A DNA stretch of 64,000 nucleotides from Halomonas campaniensis (GTDB lineage Bacteria > Pseudomonadota > Gammaproteobacteria > Pseudomonadales > Halomonadaceae): contig NZ_JACHZF010000011.1 in NCBI RefSeq assembly GCF_014193375.1, forward strand, positions 1 to 64,000, read 5' to 3'. Positions 1 to 8,265 of the stretch are shown here, in pieces; the first letter of the stretch is position 1, and every line of letters begins with the position of its first letter. Position numbers and translations under genes: made by a program. The notes under the pieces were generated by a model, which saw only the letters and a program-made list of their open reading frames with translations, was not told where the DNA came from and ran no database searches.

Positions 1-566
1 GGCAGCTTGGCGTAGCGCGGCTCGTTCAGGCGCAGGTCGGTGGTGACGATGGCGGGCAGGGTCAGCTCGACGGTCTGCAGGCCGCCGTCGACCTCGCGGG
101 TCACCCGGGCCTTGTCGTTCTCGATCACCACCTCGGAGGCGAAGGTGCCCTGGGGCAGGCCGGTGAGGGCGGCGAGCATCTGGCCGGTCTGGTTGTTGTC
201 GGTGTCGATGGCCTGCTTGCCGAGGATCGTAAGACCCGGCTGCTCCTCTTCCACCAGCCTGGCCAGCGCCTTGGCGGCGCCCAGCGACTCGACGCGCTCA
301 TCGGTCTCGACGTGAATGGCGCGGTCGGCGCCCAGCGCCAGCGCGGTGCGCAGCTGCTCCTGGGCGGCCTTGGGGCCGATGGTCACGACGACCACCTCGG
401 TGGCGATGCCCTTTTCCTTCAGGCGCACCGCCTCTTCCACGGCGATCTCGCAGAAGGGGTTCAGGGCCATCTTGACGTTGGTGAGGTCGACGTCGGAGTG
501 ATCCGGCTTGACCCGGATCTTGACGTTGTAATCCAGCACGCGCTTGACCGCGACGAGGACTTTCAT
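1..566 (-). CDS. etfB: Electron transfer flavoprotein beta subunit (3' end cut by window)
   Basis: Translation from the ATG at 566 begins [20 protein letters not shown] and keeps typical EtfB stretches ([21 protein letters not shown]; later [12 protein letters not shown] and [16 protein letters not shown], the AMP/FAD-binding region). EtfB forms a soluble heterodimer with EtfA that takes electrons from acyl-CoA dehydrogenases and passes them to ETF-ubiquinone oxidoreductase. About 188 residues are visible; the C-terminus and presumably etfA lie left of the window. It starts 44 nt after the gcdH stop on the same strand, so the dehydrogenase and its electron acceptor are probably co-transcribed. 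Confidence 0.95.
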   Translation of the reverse strand, partial: MKVLVAVKRVLDYNVKIRVKPDHSDVDLTNVKMALNPFCEIAVEEAVRLKEKGIATEVVVVTIGPKAAQEQLRTALALGADRAIHVETDERVESLGAAKALARLVEEEQPGLTILGKQAIDTDNNQTGQMLAALTGLPQGTFASEVVIENDKARVTREVDGGLQTVELTLPAIVTTDLRLNEPRYAKL

Positions 567-610
567 GGCGTATCTCCCGTGAGTTGTTGTTGGATCCGCC
601 GAGCCGGGGC

Positions 611-1792
611 TCAGCAGAAGGCCTGGATGCCGGTCTGGGCGCGGCCGAGAATCAGGGCGTGGACGTCGTGGGTGCCCTCGTAGGTGTTCACCACCTCGAG
701 GTTGACCAGGTGGCGCGCCACCCCGAACTCGTCGCTGATGCCGTTGCCGCCCAGCATGTCGCGGGCCAGGCGGGCGATATCCAGCGCCTTGCCGCAGCTG
801 TTGCGCTTCATGATCGAGGTGATCTCCACCGCGGCGGTGCCCTCGTCCTTCATACGCCCCAGGCGCAGGCAGCCCTGCAGGGCCAGGCAGATATCGGTCT
901 GCATGTCGGCCAGCTTCTTCTGGATCAGCTGGTTGGCGGCCAGCGGCCGACCGAACTGCTGACGGTCCAGGGTGTACTGGCGCGCGGTGTGCCAGCAGTC
1001 CTCGGCGGCGCCGAGTGCCCCCCAACTGATGCCGTAGCGCGCCGAGTTGAGACAGGTGAAGGGCCCCTTGAGGCCGCGCACCTCGGGGAACAGGTTCTCC
1101 TCCGGCACGAAGACATCATCCATGACGATCTCGCCGGTGATCGAGGCGCGCAGGCCCACCTTGCCGTGGATCGCCGGGGCGGAGAGCCCCTCCCAGCCCT
1201 TCTCCAGCACGAAGCCGCGGATATCGCCCTCGTCGTCCTTGGCCCACACCACGAAGACGTCGGCGATGGGGCTGTTGGTGATCCACATCTTGCTGCCGGT
1301 GAGGCGATAGCCGCCCTCGACCTTGCGGGCGCGGGTCACCATGCCACCGGGGTCGGAGCCGTGGTTGGGCTCGGTGAGGCCGAAGCAGCCGATCCACTCA
1401 CCGCTGGCCAGCTTCGGCAGGTACTTCTGCCTGGTGGCCTCGTTGCCGAACGCGTTGATCGGCACCATCACCAGAGAGGACTGCACGCTCATCATGGAGC
1501 GGTAGCCGGAGTCGACGCGCTCGACCTCCCGGGCGATCAGCCCGTAGCAGACGTAGTTGAGGCCGCTACCGCCATACTCCTCGGGGATGGTGGCGCCGAG
1601 CAGGCCGGTCTCGCCCATCTCGCGGAAGATGGCCGGGTCGGTCTGCTCGTGGCGGAAGGCCTCCAGCACGCGGGGGGCGAGCTTGTCGGCGGCGAACTGG
1701 GCAGCGCTCTGCTGCACCATGCGCTCCTCGTCGGTGAGCTGCTGGTCGAGGAGCAGCGGGTCTTGCCAGTGGAAGGCGGGGTTCTGGGACAT
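611..1792 (-). CDS. gcdH: Glutaryl-CoA dehydrogenase
   Basis: 393-aa FAD acyl-CoA dehydrogenase that oxidises and decarboxylates glutaryl-CoA to crotonyl-CoA (lysine, tryptophan and glutarate breakdown), passing electrons to ETF. The N-terminal helical domain carries [13 protein letters not shown]. The middle domain has [17 protein letters not shown] and [17 protein letters not shown]. The catalytic glutamate is in [15 protein letters not shown] (about E372). The [12 protein letters not shown]-like segment [14 protein letters not shown] and the THDVHALI ending are typical of GcdH rather than of short- or medium-chain dehydrogenases. Length matches the family (about 390). No LysR gcdR or CoA-transferase gene is adjacent. 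etfB follows directly. Confidence 0.93.
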   Translation of the reverse strand: MSQNPAFHWQDPLLLDQQLTDEERMVQQSAAQFAADKLAPRVLEAFRHEQTDPAIFREMGETGLLGATIPEEYGGSGLNYVCYGLIAREVERVDSGYRSMMSVQSSLVMVPINAFGNEATRQKYLPKLASGEWIGCFGLTEPNHGSDPGGMVTRARKVEGGYRLTGSKMWITNSPIADVFVVWAKDDEGDIRGFVLEKGWEGLSAPAIHGKVGLRASITGEIVMDDVFVPEENLFPEVRGLKGPFTCLNSARYGISWGALGAAEDCWHTARQYTLDRQQFGRPLAANQLIQKKLADMQTDICLALQGCLRLGRMKDEGTAAVEITSIMKRNSCGKALDIARLARDMLGGNGISDEFGVARHLVNLEVVNTYEGTHDVHALILGRAQTGIQAFC

Positions 1793-1935
1793 GTCGGAGT
1801 TTCCTCTACTTGCCGTTACGGCCTGTCATGACAAATCACTGGGCCTATGACGAACAGTTTTGCCTTGCGGAATTTCATTTCATTTATTTCATGGTGCTGA
1901 ACTGCCACGCCACAGTCAAGCGGCAATTGCCACGC
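1793..1935. other. Intergenic region upstream of gcdH
   Basis: 143 bp between the gcdH start and the stop of the 460-aa membrane protein gene on the same strand. It contains an AT-rich stretch near 1870-1892 with repeated ATTTCATTT-type units, likely part of the gcdH promoter. I could not assign clear -35/-10 boxes or a terminator. Confidence 0.4.
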
Positions 1936-3318
1936 TTAGAAGCGTGCTACCAGAAACCACGCCGCCAATAGCGGCATGGCGAGACAGAGAAAAAGTCCGT
2001 TCCAGCGATAGCCGATCCGCAGCGACGAAACGCCAGTGAACCTGGACAGAATCAGCATCGAGACGGTCATCGGGGATGACATGAGCGCCAGCGTCCATCC
2101 CACCAGCAGTGAGACCGCAAGAATGGGCGGCGACAGTCCATCGATGCCCAACGTCGGCAGGATGCCGACCAGCAAGGTGACGCTGACAATGGGGTTGATG
2201 CCAACCTGGGCCAGCACGGCCACCAGCAGCATGGCGATCACCGCCGTGCCGGCCCCCAGCGATGAGAGGAAGCCGAGACTCCCGGCCAGGGCCGATCCAT
2301 CCACCAGCCCCACACAGAGGTAGCCCAGATAGCCTGCCGCCCCCAGCACCACGATTTCGTTGGACGCCGGCGACACCAGCCTGGGCAACCCGCGATGCAG
2401 GGCAACCGCGGCAGTCGGCACCCCTGCCATACCCCGGCGGCGGAACTGCCAGCAGAGCCACAGGAAAGCTCCCAGGGGCGCCCCCAACAACACGGCGGTG
2501 GGCAAAGGCAGACCGAACCCCCAGGCGAGAGAGAAGATCAATGCCACCAGCGCGAACAGTAACAGGGAGAAATGCCCCAAGGGCCTCAGCGAGGGAACCG
2601 CATGCTCCCTGGTAGACTGCATTCGCGGGCCGGTCACCCGATCGACGCCCCAGCCGATCAGGAACAGCACCAGCGCCGCTCCCAGGGCGTAGGGCGCCAG
2701 CTCGACCCAGCGCAGGCCCTCCATGCTGGAGAGCACCACCGCCATGCCGATGCCCATGGGCGACACCAGTGGCGCCAGGGCAAAGCCGCGCAGCAGCGCC
2801 AGCATCATGCGCCGCTGGCGTGCCTGCTGGACCCAAAGACGCCCCTGCGCTGCCGCCAGGGTATTGCTCTTCTCTATCATAGCGGCCACGAGATTGAGCA
2901 CGCCGATATTGAGAATGATGCCGAACAGCGACGAGCCCAGTGACAGGATCGGATAGCGCCGACTGGGCGGCTGAAGCAGCATGGCATGCCCGCAGCGCTT
3001 CACCAGCCTCGACCGGTAGGCGGGTAGCCGAAGCAGGCCCAGGGCCACCAGAAAGGTCGCGAAGAAGGCAAAGCGTCCCGCCGCCTCGCGCAGCAGCACC
3101 AGTGGTGCGGTGTGATGCCACAGCGCGACCAGACTCAGCAGGACCGCAGCACCCAACAGGGTGAGGGCCATGGTCGAGAGCCCACGCAGGGTGACCAGAT
3201 ACCCCCCTAGGGCGGCCATGGCCAGCCACTGGGCCTGGGCGCTAGCGAACACCAGGTCGACCAGGGTCGCCAGGGTCACGACCAGCAGCAGGGAAGCCCT
3301 GAGGCGATCCCGGCTCAC
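1936..3318 (-). CDS. Polytopic membrane protein, probable transporter
   Basis: 460 aa, almost entirely hydrophobic with roughly 11-13 predicted membrane segments in two similar halves. Each half has a glycine/serine-rich re-entrant-like stretch (LGSSLFGIILNIGVLNLVAA; LAQVGINPIVSVTLLVGILP), an architecture reminiscent of ion-transporter-superfamily carboxylate carriers. I do not recognise the exact family. The GTG start at 3318 overlaps the stop of the thioesterase gene (GTGA), so it is translationally coupled to the acyl-CoA ligase operon. It may carry the acid that the ligase activates (inference from context). Confidence 0.75.
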   Translation of the reverse strand: MSRDRLRASLLLVVTLATLVDLVFASAQAQWLAMAALGGYLVTLRGLSTMALTLLGAAVLLSLVALWHHTAPLVLLREAAGRFAFFATFLVALGLLRLPAYRSRLVKRCGHAMLLQPPSRRYPILSLGSSLFGIILNIGVLNLVAAMIEKSNTLAAAQGRLWVQQARQRRMMLALLRGFALAPLVSPMGIGMAVVLSSMEGLRWVELAPYALGAALVLFLIGWGVDRVTGPRMQSTREHAVPSLRPLGHFSLLLFALVALIFSLAWGFGLPLPTAVLLGAPLGAFLWLCWQFRRRGMAGVPTAAVALHRGLPRLVSPASNEIVVLGAAGYLGYLCVGLVDGSALAGSLGFLSSLGAGTAVIAMLLVAVLAQVGINPIVSVTLLVGILPTLGIDGLSPPILAVSLLVGWTLALMSSPMTVSMLILSRFTGVSSLRIGYRWNGLFLCLAMPLLAAWFLVARF

Positions 3319-3746
3319 TTGCTCGCTCCCTCCTCGGCCTCGCTTCCTCGACGCCGACGGAAGGCCCCTTCCCCCATCGCCACGAGATTGCCGTCGCTGT
3401 CGAATACCTTACCGCTGGCCATGAAGGTACTGCGCCCTCCCCCCTCCAGCCGACCGATAGCGCGCAGCGCCTCTCCCTTGGCCGGTGAGACGAAGGTGGT
3501 GGAGAGCGACAGCGTCATCGCCTTGCGCAGCTGATCCGGTGCCTTGCAGTGCAGGCCCGAAAAGCTCAAGGCCACATCCAGCAAGGTGCTGAGGACGCCG
3601 CCGTGGACGATCCCGCTGCGGTTGAGGTGATGTGGCTCGACCCTCAGTTCGAGCGTGACCTGATCGGGCTCCCAGTCGACGACGCGAATTCCCAGGAGGT
3701 CCTGAAAACCCACCATCCGCCAGGACAATGGCAAGGACTCGCTCAT
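3315..3746 (-). CDS. PaaI/YbdB-type hotdog-fold acyl-CoA thioesterase
   Basis: 143 aa from the ATG at 3746. An upstream in-frame extension exists but lies inside the ligase gene and is not needed. It contains the hotdog signature HHLNRSGIVHGGVLSTLLDVALSFSG, with the HGG motif and the catalytic-position aspartate in LLDVA, then a C-terminal strand FVSPAKGEALRAIGRLEGGGRS. The family hydrolyses aromatic or medium-chain acyl-CoA and often serves a repair or CoA-release role in degradation operons. The start overlaps the ligase stop by 4 nt (ATGA), and the stop overlaps the GTG of the membrane protein gene. Confidence 0.88.
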   Translation of the reverse strand: MSESLPLSWRMVGFQDLLGIRVVDWEPDQVTLELRVEPHHLNRSGIVHGGVLSTLLDVALSFSGLHCKAPDQLRKAMTLSLSTTFVSPAKGEALRAIGRLEGGGRSTFMASGKVFDSDGNLVAMGEGAFRRRRGSEAEEGASK

Positions 3747-5344
3747 GAAGGATCCTTCCCCTGTGCCATGTCGCGAAGACGCCCCTTGAGGATCTTGCCG
3801 CTGGCCGTCGCGGGGAGGCTCTCCACCAGCACGATCTGCGAGGGTCGTTTGTAGGGCGCCAGCCGCTCGGCAATGAACGCCCGAAGTGCCGCTTCCTCGA
3901 GGGACGCCCCCGGCTCGCACTGCACAAAGGCCACCACTTCTTCGTTGCCTGATACCTGACGCCCCACCACGGCCGACAGTGTCACGTCGGGGTGTTCGTT
4001 GATCACCGCCTCCACATCGGGTGGGTAGATGTTGAACCCGGAGCGGATGATGAGCTCCTTGCTTCGCCCGACGATATAAAGCTGGTTGTTCTCGTCGACG
4101 CGTGCGATGTCGCCGGTGTTGAGCCAGCCATCGGCGGTGAGGCAGGCATGCGTCGCGTCGGGCTGGCGGAAGTAGCCCTTCATCACGTTGGGCCCGCGTA
4201 TCCAGAGTTCGCCCACCTCGTCACGGTCATCGGCGGCATCGCCGCTCGCGCCCAAGGGCTCCAGGCGATACTCCAGCAGCGGCAGCACACGCCCCACGGT
4301 ATTGCTGACATGGCGATCATCGATGCGGGTCTGGCTGATGGTCGGACTGGCCTCGGTCAGCCCGTAGCCGTTGTGGAGGGTCAAGCCGAATGCGGCCTCC
4401 ACTCTCCCCTTGATGTCGGCATCCAGTGGCGAACCGCCTGCAGAGATATAGATCAGCGCGGGTACATTCAGGGTCTGCCCCTGCCGGCGCACAAACTCCA
4501 GGGTTCGCGCGTACATGGCCGGAACCCCCTGCAGGACAGTGATGCGCTCCCGCTGCAGGGCGTCCAGCAGCATCGCCGCATCGAAGCGCGGCACCGTATA
4601 GAGGCAGGCACCGTTGTAGAGCGATCCCATGCACACCGAGGAGAGACCGAAGACATGGGACATCGGCAACACCCCGTAGACGCGCTGCCCTTCGCTGAGA
4701 TGGCGCATGCCACCCGAGATCGAGGCGATATAGAGGATGCCGCGGTGGGTGAGCATGACACCCTTGGGCGTGCCGGTGGTCCCGGAGGTGTAGATCATCG
4801 CCGCGACCTGCTCGGCGCCACTGGCCGCGACCGGTTCCGGCTCGCTGTCGGCTAGCGTCCCTACCCGCAGCGCGCCCAGGCTGGGATGCACCAGGGACTC
4901 GGCACCGTGACGACGACCGTGCTCTTCCGCATCGGGGGATGCCTCGCTGGTATAGAAGATGCGCCGCGGCAGACAATTATCACGGATCAGGTCGATTTCC
5001 CGGGTCGGCAGGCGCGAGTTGACGATCGCCACCCAGGCGTCGAGTTCGCTGGCCGCCAGCAACAGTACCACCAGGGCACGACTGTTCTCTCCGACTGTCA
5101 TCAGGCGGTCGCCCGGACGGATCCCCAGCGAGGCCAGCCACTGCCGGGCCTCGAGAATCTCGCGCCCCAGGTCGGCATAGCTCCAGCGGACCTCACCGTC
5201 GACCAGTGCCGCCCGGGCGGGAATCCGCCGGGCATTATCGAGCACCCGGGTGCTCAGGCGTTCTGGGAGCTCCGCCACCAGCTCGCTGGCCAGGCGTCCG
5301 AAGATGCGCTCGTCGGGAGCCCGATGTGTCACGGAAAGAGCCAT
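3743..5344 (-). CDS. AMP-forming acyl-CoA ligase (ANL superfamily)
   Basis: 533 aa. Core motifs in order: the phosphate-binding loop MIYTSGTTGTPKGVMLTH (residues about 183-200), the adenine-binding NGYGLTEASPT, GWLNTGDIARVDENNQLYIVGRSKELI with the hinge, and SGKILKGRL with the catalytic lysine near 517. It activates a carboxylic acid to its CoA thioester using ATP. The sequence does not reveal the substrate; neighbours suggest a fatty, dicarboxylic or aromatic acid. It sits in an overlapping array: the ATG at 5344 shares a base with the stop of the acyl-CoA dehydrogenase gene (TGATG). Confidence 0.92.
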   Translation of the reverse strand: MALSVTHRAPDERIFGRLASELVAELPERLSTRVLDNARRIPARAALVDGEVRWSYADLGREILEARQWLASLGIRPGDRLMTVGENSRALVVLLLAASELDAWVAIVNSRLPTREIDLIRDNCLPRRIFYTSEASPDAEEHGRRHGAESLVHPSLGALRVGTLADSEPEPVAASGAEQVAAMIYTSGTTGTPKGVMLTHRGILYIASISGGMRHLSEGQRVYGVLPMSHVFGLSSVCMGSLYNGACLYTVPRFDAAMLLDALQRERITVLQGVPAMYARTLEFVRRQGQTLNVPALIYISAGGSPLDADIKGRVEAAFGLTLHNGYGLTEASPTISQTRIDDRHVSNTVGRVLPLLEYRLEPLGASGDAADDRDEVGELWIRGPNVMKGYFRQPDATHACLTADGWLNTGDIARVDENNQLYIVGRSKELIIRSGFNIYPPDVEAVINEHPDVTLSAVVGRQVSGNEEVVAFVQCEPGASLEEAALRAFIAERLAPYKRPSQIVLVESLPATASGKILKGRLRDMAQGKDPS

Positions 5345-6495
5345 CAGGATGCCTCCCGTACCATATTACGGGCGATCACCAGCTGCTGGATCTGGGTGGT
5401 GCCCTCATAGATGCGGAACAGCCGCACATCGCGATAGAAACGCTCGACGGCGTACTCCGCCATGTAACCCGCCCCGCCGTGGATCTGGACCGCACGATCG
5501 GCAACACGGCCGACCATCTCGGCACAGAACAGCTTGGCGCACGAGGCCAGGGTCGAGACATCCTCGCCCGCATCCTTGCGACGTGCGGCGTCGAGGACCA
5601 TGGTGCGTCCGGCATAGGCCTCGGTCTTGCTGTCGGCGAGCATCGCTTGGATCAGCTGATGGCTGGAGAGCGGCGTCCCGAACTGCTGGCGCTCCATGGC
5701 ATAGCGGAGCGACTCCTCGACCAGCCGATCGGCGACACCTACACAGACGGCGGAGATATGCAGGCGTCCGCGGTCGAGCACCTTCATCGCTGTCTTGAAG
5801 CCCTGCCCCTCTCGCCCACCAATGATGTTCTCGGCCGGCACCCGGCAGTCGTTGAAGATGATGTCGCAGGTATGGGCGCCCTTCTGCCCCATCTTGTTGT
5901 CGGCAGGCCCGCGCTCAAGTCCGGGAGTGTCGCCCTCGACAATAAAGGCCGAAATGCCACCGGCACCCTTGTTGTCAGGATTCGTTCGTGCCATCACGGT
6001 GAACAGATCCGCCTCGGGGCCATTCGTGATGTAGCGTTTTGTGCCATTGAGGATGTAGTGATCGGCGTCGCGGACGGCCGTGGTGCGCAGGCTGGCAGCG
6101 TCGGAACCAACGTCGGGCTCGGTGAGGCAGAACGAACTCAGGATCTCGCCGGTGGCCAGTGGCGGCACATAGCGTGCTTTCTGCTCCGGGGTACCGTCGA
6201 TCAGGATGCCCTGGGCGCCGATGCCGTTGTTGGTGCCGAAGACCGAGCGGAACGCCGGAGACGTCTTGCCGATCTCCATGGCTACCAGCGCCTCTTCTTC
6301 CATGGTCAGGCCAAGACCGCCGTACTCTTCGGGAATCGACAGGCCGAACAGCCCCATCTCCTTCATCTCCGCGAGCAACTCGGGGGGAACGGCATCTTCC
6401 TCGGCCAGGCGCGCCTCGTTGGGAATCAGTCGTTCGCGCACGAAACGAGAAATGGTATCGAGAAGCTGATTCAGGAGTTCCGGATCGCGAATCAT
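5344..6495 (-). CDS. Acyl-CoA dehydrogenase family protein
   Basis: 383-aa FAD enzyme introducing the 2,3-double bond in acyl-CoA. It shows SIPEEYGGLGLTMEEEALVA, SSFCLTEPDVGSDAASL (FAD contact), YITNGPEADLFTVMART, the C-terminal QIHGGAGYMAEYAVERFYRDVR, and the catalytic glutamate in RIYEGTTQIQQL (about E364). Length fits the short/medium-chain type. It is the first gene of the four-gene operon dehydrogenase - ligase - thioesterase - membrane protein, and is divergent from a hydroxyacyl-CoA dehydrogenase and thiolase. Electrons could go to the EtfB encoded nearby. Chain-length specificity cannot be read from sequence. Confidence 0.93.
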   Translation of the reverse strand: MIRDPELLNQLLDTISRFVRERLIPNEARLAEEDAVPPELLAEMKEMGLFGLSIPEEYGGLGLTMEEEALVAMEIGKTSPAFRSVFGTNNGIGAQGILIDGTPEQKARYVPPLATGEILSSFCLTEPDVGSDAASLRTTAVRDADHYILNGTKRYITNGPEADLFTVMARTNPDNKGAGGISAFIVEGDTPGLERGPADNKMGQKGAHTCDIIFNDCRVPAENIIGGREGQGFKTAMKVLDRGRLHISAVCVGVADRLVEESLRYAMERQQFGTPLSSHQLIQAMLADSKTEAYAGRTMVLDAARRKDAGEDVSTLASCAKLFCAEMVGRVADRAVQIHGGAGYMAEYAVERFYRDVRLFRIYEGTTQIQQLVIARNMVREAS

Positions 6496-6704
6496 GGCGT
6501 GTCCTCACAGGTCGAGTGGCAGGCGGGTCTCAGGATGTCGGCAACGTCAAGAGCACCGATTCTGCATTGTGGAATTGTCGTTCGCATCTATTGTCAGGCA
6601 CTCTTGCATAGCCTAGGATGGGAGTCAATAAACGGAATGCGATTTTGCTAAGCGAGATTGTGTAAATCCCTGTCCCGATACCCAATCGTGAGGAAAAACC
6701 CACC
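6496..6704. promoter_or_regulatory. Divergent promoter region between two beta-oxidation operons
   Basis: 209 bp separating the minus-strand dehydrogenase/ligase operon from the plus-strand hydroxyacyl-CoA dehydrogenase gene. Its AT content is higher than the flanks around 6555-6665. Two related GGAAT-containing stretches (near 6570 and 6635) could belong to operators, perhaps for the IclR-type regulator at 9661, but I could not define a convincing palindrome. Confidence 0.45.
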
Positions 6705-8252
6705 ATGTCCCCCCCCTCCCACCCGGAAGTCACGCCGTCCCTCCCCTTCCATCGCCTGGGCCTCGTCGGTACCGGCGCCATGGGCCGTGGCATCGCCCAG
6801 CTGGCCGCCCAGGCCGGCCTCGAGGTAAGCCTCCTTGATGCCCGCACGGGCGCGGTGGAAGAGGCGAGACACTTCATCACCGGTGTCTGGACACGCGGGG
6901 TGACGAAGGGCCGCCTGAGCGAGGATGACCTGGCGTGCTACCGGGCCCGACTGCACGAGGCCGCCGATCTGACAGACCTGGCGGGCTGCGATATCGTGGT
7001 GGAAGCCATCGCCGAGAACCTCGAGGCCAAGCAGGAACTCTTCATGCGCCTGGAAGGGATTCTGGATGACCAGGCCGTTCTCGCCACCAATACCTCGTCG
7101 CTGTCGGTGACGGCCATCGCCTCCGCCTGCCGGCTGCCGCAACGGGTGATCGGCTTCCACTTCTTCAACCCCGTGCCGCTGATGAAGATCGTGGAGGTCA
7201 TACCGGGCCTGCGGACCACGGCCGATGTCGCCGAGCGCGTCGAGGCGCTGGGACAGGCCATGGGCCACTTCACCGCCCGCGCCACCGATACGCCAGGCTT
7301 CCTGGTCAATCACGCCGGTCGCGCCTATGGGACCGAGGCGCTGCGCCTGCTCGGCGAGGGGGTGGCCGATCACACCACCATCGATCGCCTGCTTGTCGAT
7401 CAGGGCGGGTTTCGCATGGGGCCCTTCAGCCTGCTTGACCTGACCGGTCTCGATGTCTCCCACGCAGTGATGGAATCCATCTATCACCAGTACTACGAGG
7501 AGCCGCGCTTCCGCCCATCACCGATCACCCGTCAGCGCCTCACCGCGGGCCTGCTCGGACGCAAGAGCGGCGAGGGCTTCTATCGCTACGAGGATGGCCA
7601 GCCAGTGGTGGCAGCAGAACCGGCTCCGCCGGAGGCCAATCCCCTGCCCGTGTGGGTCAGTCCCGAAGACTCCGGGGCCGCCCAGGCACTCTCGGCACTC
7701 GTCTCCGCCGCCGGCTGGCCGCTGGACCGGAGCAAGCGGCCCGGTGACGAGTCGCTCTGCCTGCTCACCCCGCTGGGCGAGGACGCCACCACGACCGCCC
7801 TGCGCCAGGGACTCGAGGCCCACCGCTGCGTGGCCGTCGACATGCTGGCCGGCCTCGACCGGCGCCGCAGCCTGATGACCACCCCGGCCACCGAGATCCG
7901 CTACCGGGATGCCGCCTGGGCCCTGCTCGCCGACGATGGCACGCCGGTCAGTCCTATCCATGACAGCAACGGCTTCGTGCTGCAGCGTGTCGTCGCCTGC
8001 ATCGTCAACGTCGGCGCCGAGATCGCCCAGCAGGCCGTGGCCGAGCCCACCACCCTCGACCGCGCCGTGGAACTGGGGCTCGGCTATCCTCGTGGCCCGC
8101 TGGCCATGGGCGACTACTACGGCGGCCGGCGCATCCTCACCATCCTCGACAACCTCTTCGCCGCCACCCGCGACCCCCGCTACCGCCCCAGCCCCTGGCT
8201 GCGCCGACGCGCCGCCCTCGGCCTGCCGCTGACCACAACCCAACCGACCTGA
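6705..8252 (+). CDS. 3-hydroxyacyl-CoA dehydrogenase, long PaaH/DcaH type
   Basis: 515 aa. The N-terminal Rossmann domain has the NAD motif LGLVGTGAMGRGIAQ (residues 18-32) and the catalytic region VIGFHFFNPVPLMKIVEVI with its histidine. A first 3HCDH C-terminal domain (TPGFLVNHAGRAYGTEAL...) is followed by a linker and a second copy (SNGFVLQRVVACIVNVGAEIA...RAVELGLGYPRGPLAMGDYYG). This two-copy layout is that of the phenylacetate (PaaH) and adipate (DcaH) enzymes rather than the short fatty-acid enzyme. It oxidises 3-hydroxyacyl-CoA to 3-ketoacyl-CoA. The thiolase gene follows 13 nt later. No enoyl-CoA hydratase gene is found in the cluster. Confidence 0.9.
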   Translation: MSPPSHPEVTPSLPFHRLGLVGTGAMGRGIAQLAAQAGLEVSLLDARTGAVEEARHFITGVWTRGVTKGRLSEDDLACYRARLHEAADLTDLAGCDIVVEAIAENLEAKQELFMRLEGILDDQAVLATNTSSLSVTAIASACRLPQRVIGFHFFNPVPLMKIVEVIPGLRTTADVAERVEALGQAMGHFTARATDTPGFLVNHAGRAYGTEALRLLGEGVADHTTIDRLLVDQGGFRMGPFSLLDLTGLDVSHAVMESIYHQYYEEPRFRPSPITRQRLTAGLLGRKSGEGFYRYEDGQPVVAAEPAPPEANPLPVWVSPEDSGAAQALSALVSAAGWPLDRSKRPGDESLCLLTPLGEDATTTALRQGLEAHRCVAVDMLAGLDRRRSLMTTPATEIRYRDAAWALLADDGTPVSPIHDSNGFVLQRVVACIVNVGAEIAQQAVAEPTTLDRAVELGLGYPRGPLAMGDYYGGRRILTILDNLFAATRDPRYRPSPWLRRRAALGLPLTTTQPT

Positions 8253-8265
8253 CAGGAGCTTTCCC

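Noticed and set aside
584-1831. Long open frame on the plus strand opposite gcdH (about 415 codons)
   Set aside because: Composition is typical of the antisense frame of a GC-rich gene, and the opposite strand encodes a complete glutaryl-CoA dehydrogenase with catalytic motifs. Similar long frames opposite other genes were rejected for the same reason.
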